Positions 40,486-40,753 of a DNA stretch of 40,753 bases are shown piece by piece; position 1 is the stretch's first letter; each line of letters begins with the position of its first letter. Under the pieces are notes generated by a model. The model was not told the DNA's origin, did not search any database, and saw only the letters and a list, made by a program, of their open reading frames with translations. Origin of the DNA: Clostridium sp. (GTDB lineage Bacteria; Bacillota; Clostridia; Lachnospirales; Lachnospiraceae). The DNA lies in contig JAGZZT010000020.1 of the NCBI GenBank assembly GCA_018377235.1, positions 1 through 40,753 on the forward strand, in the 5' to 3' direction. The position numbers and the translations under genes are program-made.

Positions 40486-40753
40486 TTATTTGCCAAACAA
40501 GTCGCTGTGTGTGCCGGTGCGGGCCAGCGTCAGCACCAGTACATCATCTTCTATGCGGTAGACAAGCAGCCAGTCTGGGAGAATATGACATTCCCGATGG
40601 CCTGCCCAATCGCCGGACAGGTCGTGGTCACGGTTCTTATCCGGCAGCGGTTCTCCCATTGCCAGCAATGCTACGACCTGCTCCAGCAGCTCAATCTTCA
40701 AGCCACGCTTTATGGCTCGTTTGTAGTCTTTTTTGAAACTGGTCGTGTACTTG
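40486..40753 (-). CDS. YafQ/RelE-type mRNA interferase toxin (5' end beyond the window)
   Basis: Toxin of a type II toxin-antitoxin pair, a ribosome-dependent endoribonuclease. The frame stays open from the window edge: KYTTSFKKDYKRAIKRGLKI, then LLEQVVALL, DHDLSGDW, ECHILPDWLLVYRIED and the ending ARTGTHSDLFGK. These carry the YafQ-type catalytic residues (His in DHDL, His and Asp in CHILPDW, His and Phe in THSDLF). At least 88 residues are visible, near the usual 90-95, so only a few residues are missing. A TTG start at 40701 would cut off the first helix and is rejected. The antitoxin (DinJ/RelB type) would be just upstream, outside the window. Confidence 0.88.
   Translation of the reverse strand, partial: KYTTSFKKDYKRAIKRGLKIELLEQVVALLAMGEPLPDKNRDHDLSGDWAGHRECHILPDWLLVYRIEDDVLVLTLARTGTHSDLFGK

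Overview
The window looks like chromosomal DNA of an anaerobic, amino-acid-fermenting Clostridia species in the Lachnospiraceae, most likely Clostridium symbiosum or a close relative. The main reason is a complete set of genes for the 2-hydroxyglutarate route of glutamate fermentation: 2-hydroxyglutaryl-CoA dehydratase with its activator, glutaconate CoA-transferase, and the biotin-dependent sodium-pumping glutaconyl-CoA decarboxylase with two tandem biotin carriers. A K+-dependent type membrane pyrophosphatase, glutaminyl-tRNA synthetase, strong AGGAGG ribosome binding sites and TTGACA/TATAAT promoters agree with this. The species assignment comes from recalled family knowledge, not from a search.

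Layout. 1-6.2 kb (minus): oligopeptide ABC transporter oppBCDF-oppA. 6.2-8.0 kb (minus): rpsB-tsf. 8.1-8.35 kb: a foldable inverted-repeat element. 8.36-11.06 kb: a siroheme nitrite/sulfite reductase divergent from a LysR regulator. 11.06-14.9 kb (minus): an iron-type ABC importer (binding lipoprotein, fused permease, ATPase). 15.2-15.9 kb (plus): a PHP phosphoesterase. 16.0-18.2 kb (minus): groES-groEL behind an imperfect CIRCE operator. 18.5-19.7 kb (plus): a small acidic membrane protein and an IclR regulator. 19.9-29.8 kb (minus): the glutamate fermentation block, gcdD-gcdC2-gcdC1-gcdB-gctA-gctB-gcdA followed by hgdC-hgdA-hgdB. 30.2-31.9 kb (minus): glnS. 32.2-33.2 kb (plus): L-lactate dehydrogenase behind a Rex-like operator. 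33.3-35.3 kb (minus): hppA. 35.8-37.1 kb (plus): a CorC/HlyC-type membrane protein. 37.2-39.6 kb (minus): a secreted GH25 lysozyme with cell-wall-binding repeats and a short DUF4317-like protein. 39.7-40.75 kb: decayed IS256-like and IS3-like fragments and a YafQ-type toxin gene cut by the window edge.

How the genes work together. Gct loads 2-hydroxyglutarate as its CoA ester. HgdC activates HgdAB by ATP-driven electron transfer, and HgdAB dehydrates the ester to glutaconyl-CoA. GcdABCD decarboxylates that to crotonyl-CoA and exports Na+. The neighbouring pyrophosphatase could use the same ion circuit, and the Rex-controlled lactate dehydrogenase could dispose of reducing power. Glutamate dehydrogenase and 2-hydroxyglutarate dehydrogenase are not in this window.

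I found no clearly new protein system. The least explained features are non-coding: a long leader with alternative hairpins ahead of gcdD, a terminator-like hairpin at the very start of the hppA transcript, the 8.2 kb inverted-repeat element, and paired hairpins at 18.4 kb.
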